From Chloroflexota bacterium (GTDB lineage: Bacteria; Chloroflexota; Anaerolineae; UBA4142), in assembly GCA_023380675.1 (NCBI GenBank), contig JAMCRS010000019.1, positions 1 through 5,796 of the forward strand: DNA of 5,796 nt, read 5' to 3'. The position numbers and the translations under genes are program-made. The stretch's first letter is position 1. Every line of letters starts with the position of its first letter. Under the pieces are notes generated by a model. That model was not told the origin of the DNA. It made no database searches and saw nothing but the letters and a program-made list of their open reading frames with translations. Positions 5,701-5,796 of this stretch are shown in pieces.

Positions 5701-5754
5701 TTTACAAATTGTTTACAGCAGGCTAATCGCCGTTTGACCCGTGTCGCACATAAT
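5701..5754 (+). promoter_or_regulatory. Second TTTACA direct repeat with promoter, upstream of the next gene
   Basis: TTTACA (5701-5706), 5 bases, TTTACA (5712-5717), the same repeat, spacing and preceding G (GTTTACA) as at 3283-3299. Continuing in 11-bp steps gives a degenerate CTAATC (5723) and then TTGACC (5734-5739), so up to four phased half-sites are present. A -10-like CATAAT (5749-5754) follows 9 bases later, and there is no good -35 box at 17 bp from it. This is the layout of an activator-dependent promoter in which a Pho-type box replaces the -35 element. Transcription would run rightward out of the window from about 5761. The rest of 5646-5796 holds no terminator that I can recognise. 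Confidence 0.6.
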
Positions 5755-5796
5755 GTTCAAGAGCGCGAATGGACGAGTGCGCGTTGGCGAATATGG

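Noticed and set aside
5769..5796. Possible start of a coding region (ATG 5769, in frame with ATG 5793)
   Set aside because: Only nine codons are visible, with no strong Shine-Dalgarno. The promoter-like sequence supports a gene somewhere to the right, but not this exact start.

Overview
The window is GC-rich bacterial chromosomal DNA. It holds a conserved housekeeping cluster read on the minus strand (tRNA-Leu, then trigger factor, then ClpP, the usual tig-clpP order), a minus-strand CPBP-family membrane protease, and a divergent plus-strand two-component system (OmpR/PhoB-type response regulator, then sensor histidine kinase). Gene style and content (GC-rich, TTG and GTG starts, a tRNA without encoded CCA, an OmpR/HAMP-kinase pair beside a CPBP protease) would fit a free-living, environmental bacterium, possibly Chloroflexota. 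That assignment is a low-confidence impression, because no marker phylogeny could be run.

Layout. 1-127 is an exact copy of 764-890, the 3' end of tig. 56-709 (minus) is clpP, whose last 23 codons lie entirely in that repeat, so only about 194 residues look like genuine ClpP. 710-769 is the tig-clpP spacer with a 16-bp perfect palindrome. 770-2245 (minus) is tig. 2316-2399 (minus) is tRNA-Leu(UAG) with a near-consensus promoter at 2416-2443 that may also serve tig and clpP. 2466-3227 (minus) is the CPBP protease, whose -10 box lies directly before its ATG and so predicts a leaderless mRNA. 3228-3438 is a divergent control region with two sigma70-like promoters, a TTTACA direct repeat and a long inverted repeat in the predicted mRNA leader. 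3439-4104 (plus) is the response regulator, 4185-5645 (plus) the kinase, and 5646-5796 a second control region carrying the same TTTACA repeat and heading toward a gene outside the window.

How it works together. tRNA-Leu, Tig and ClpP are translation and protein-quality-control functions. The regulator-kinase pair is flanked on both sides by TTTACA-N5-TTTACA, with 11 bp from repeat start to repeat start. This is the arrangement bound by PhoP/PhoB-type OmpR regulators. The simplest reading is a Pho-like system that controls its own operon and the next gene downstream, and possibly the divergent CPBP gene.

The points most worth checking are the twin TTTACA sites, the Asn in place of the catalytic Asp in ClpP, and the tig-derived tail on ClpP. 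The tail may be an assembly artefact: the repeat is exactly 127 bp and begins at base 1 of the window.
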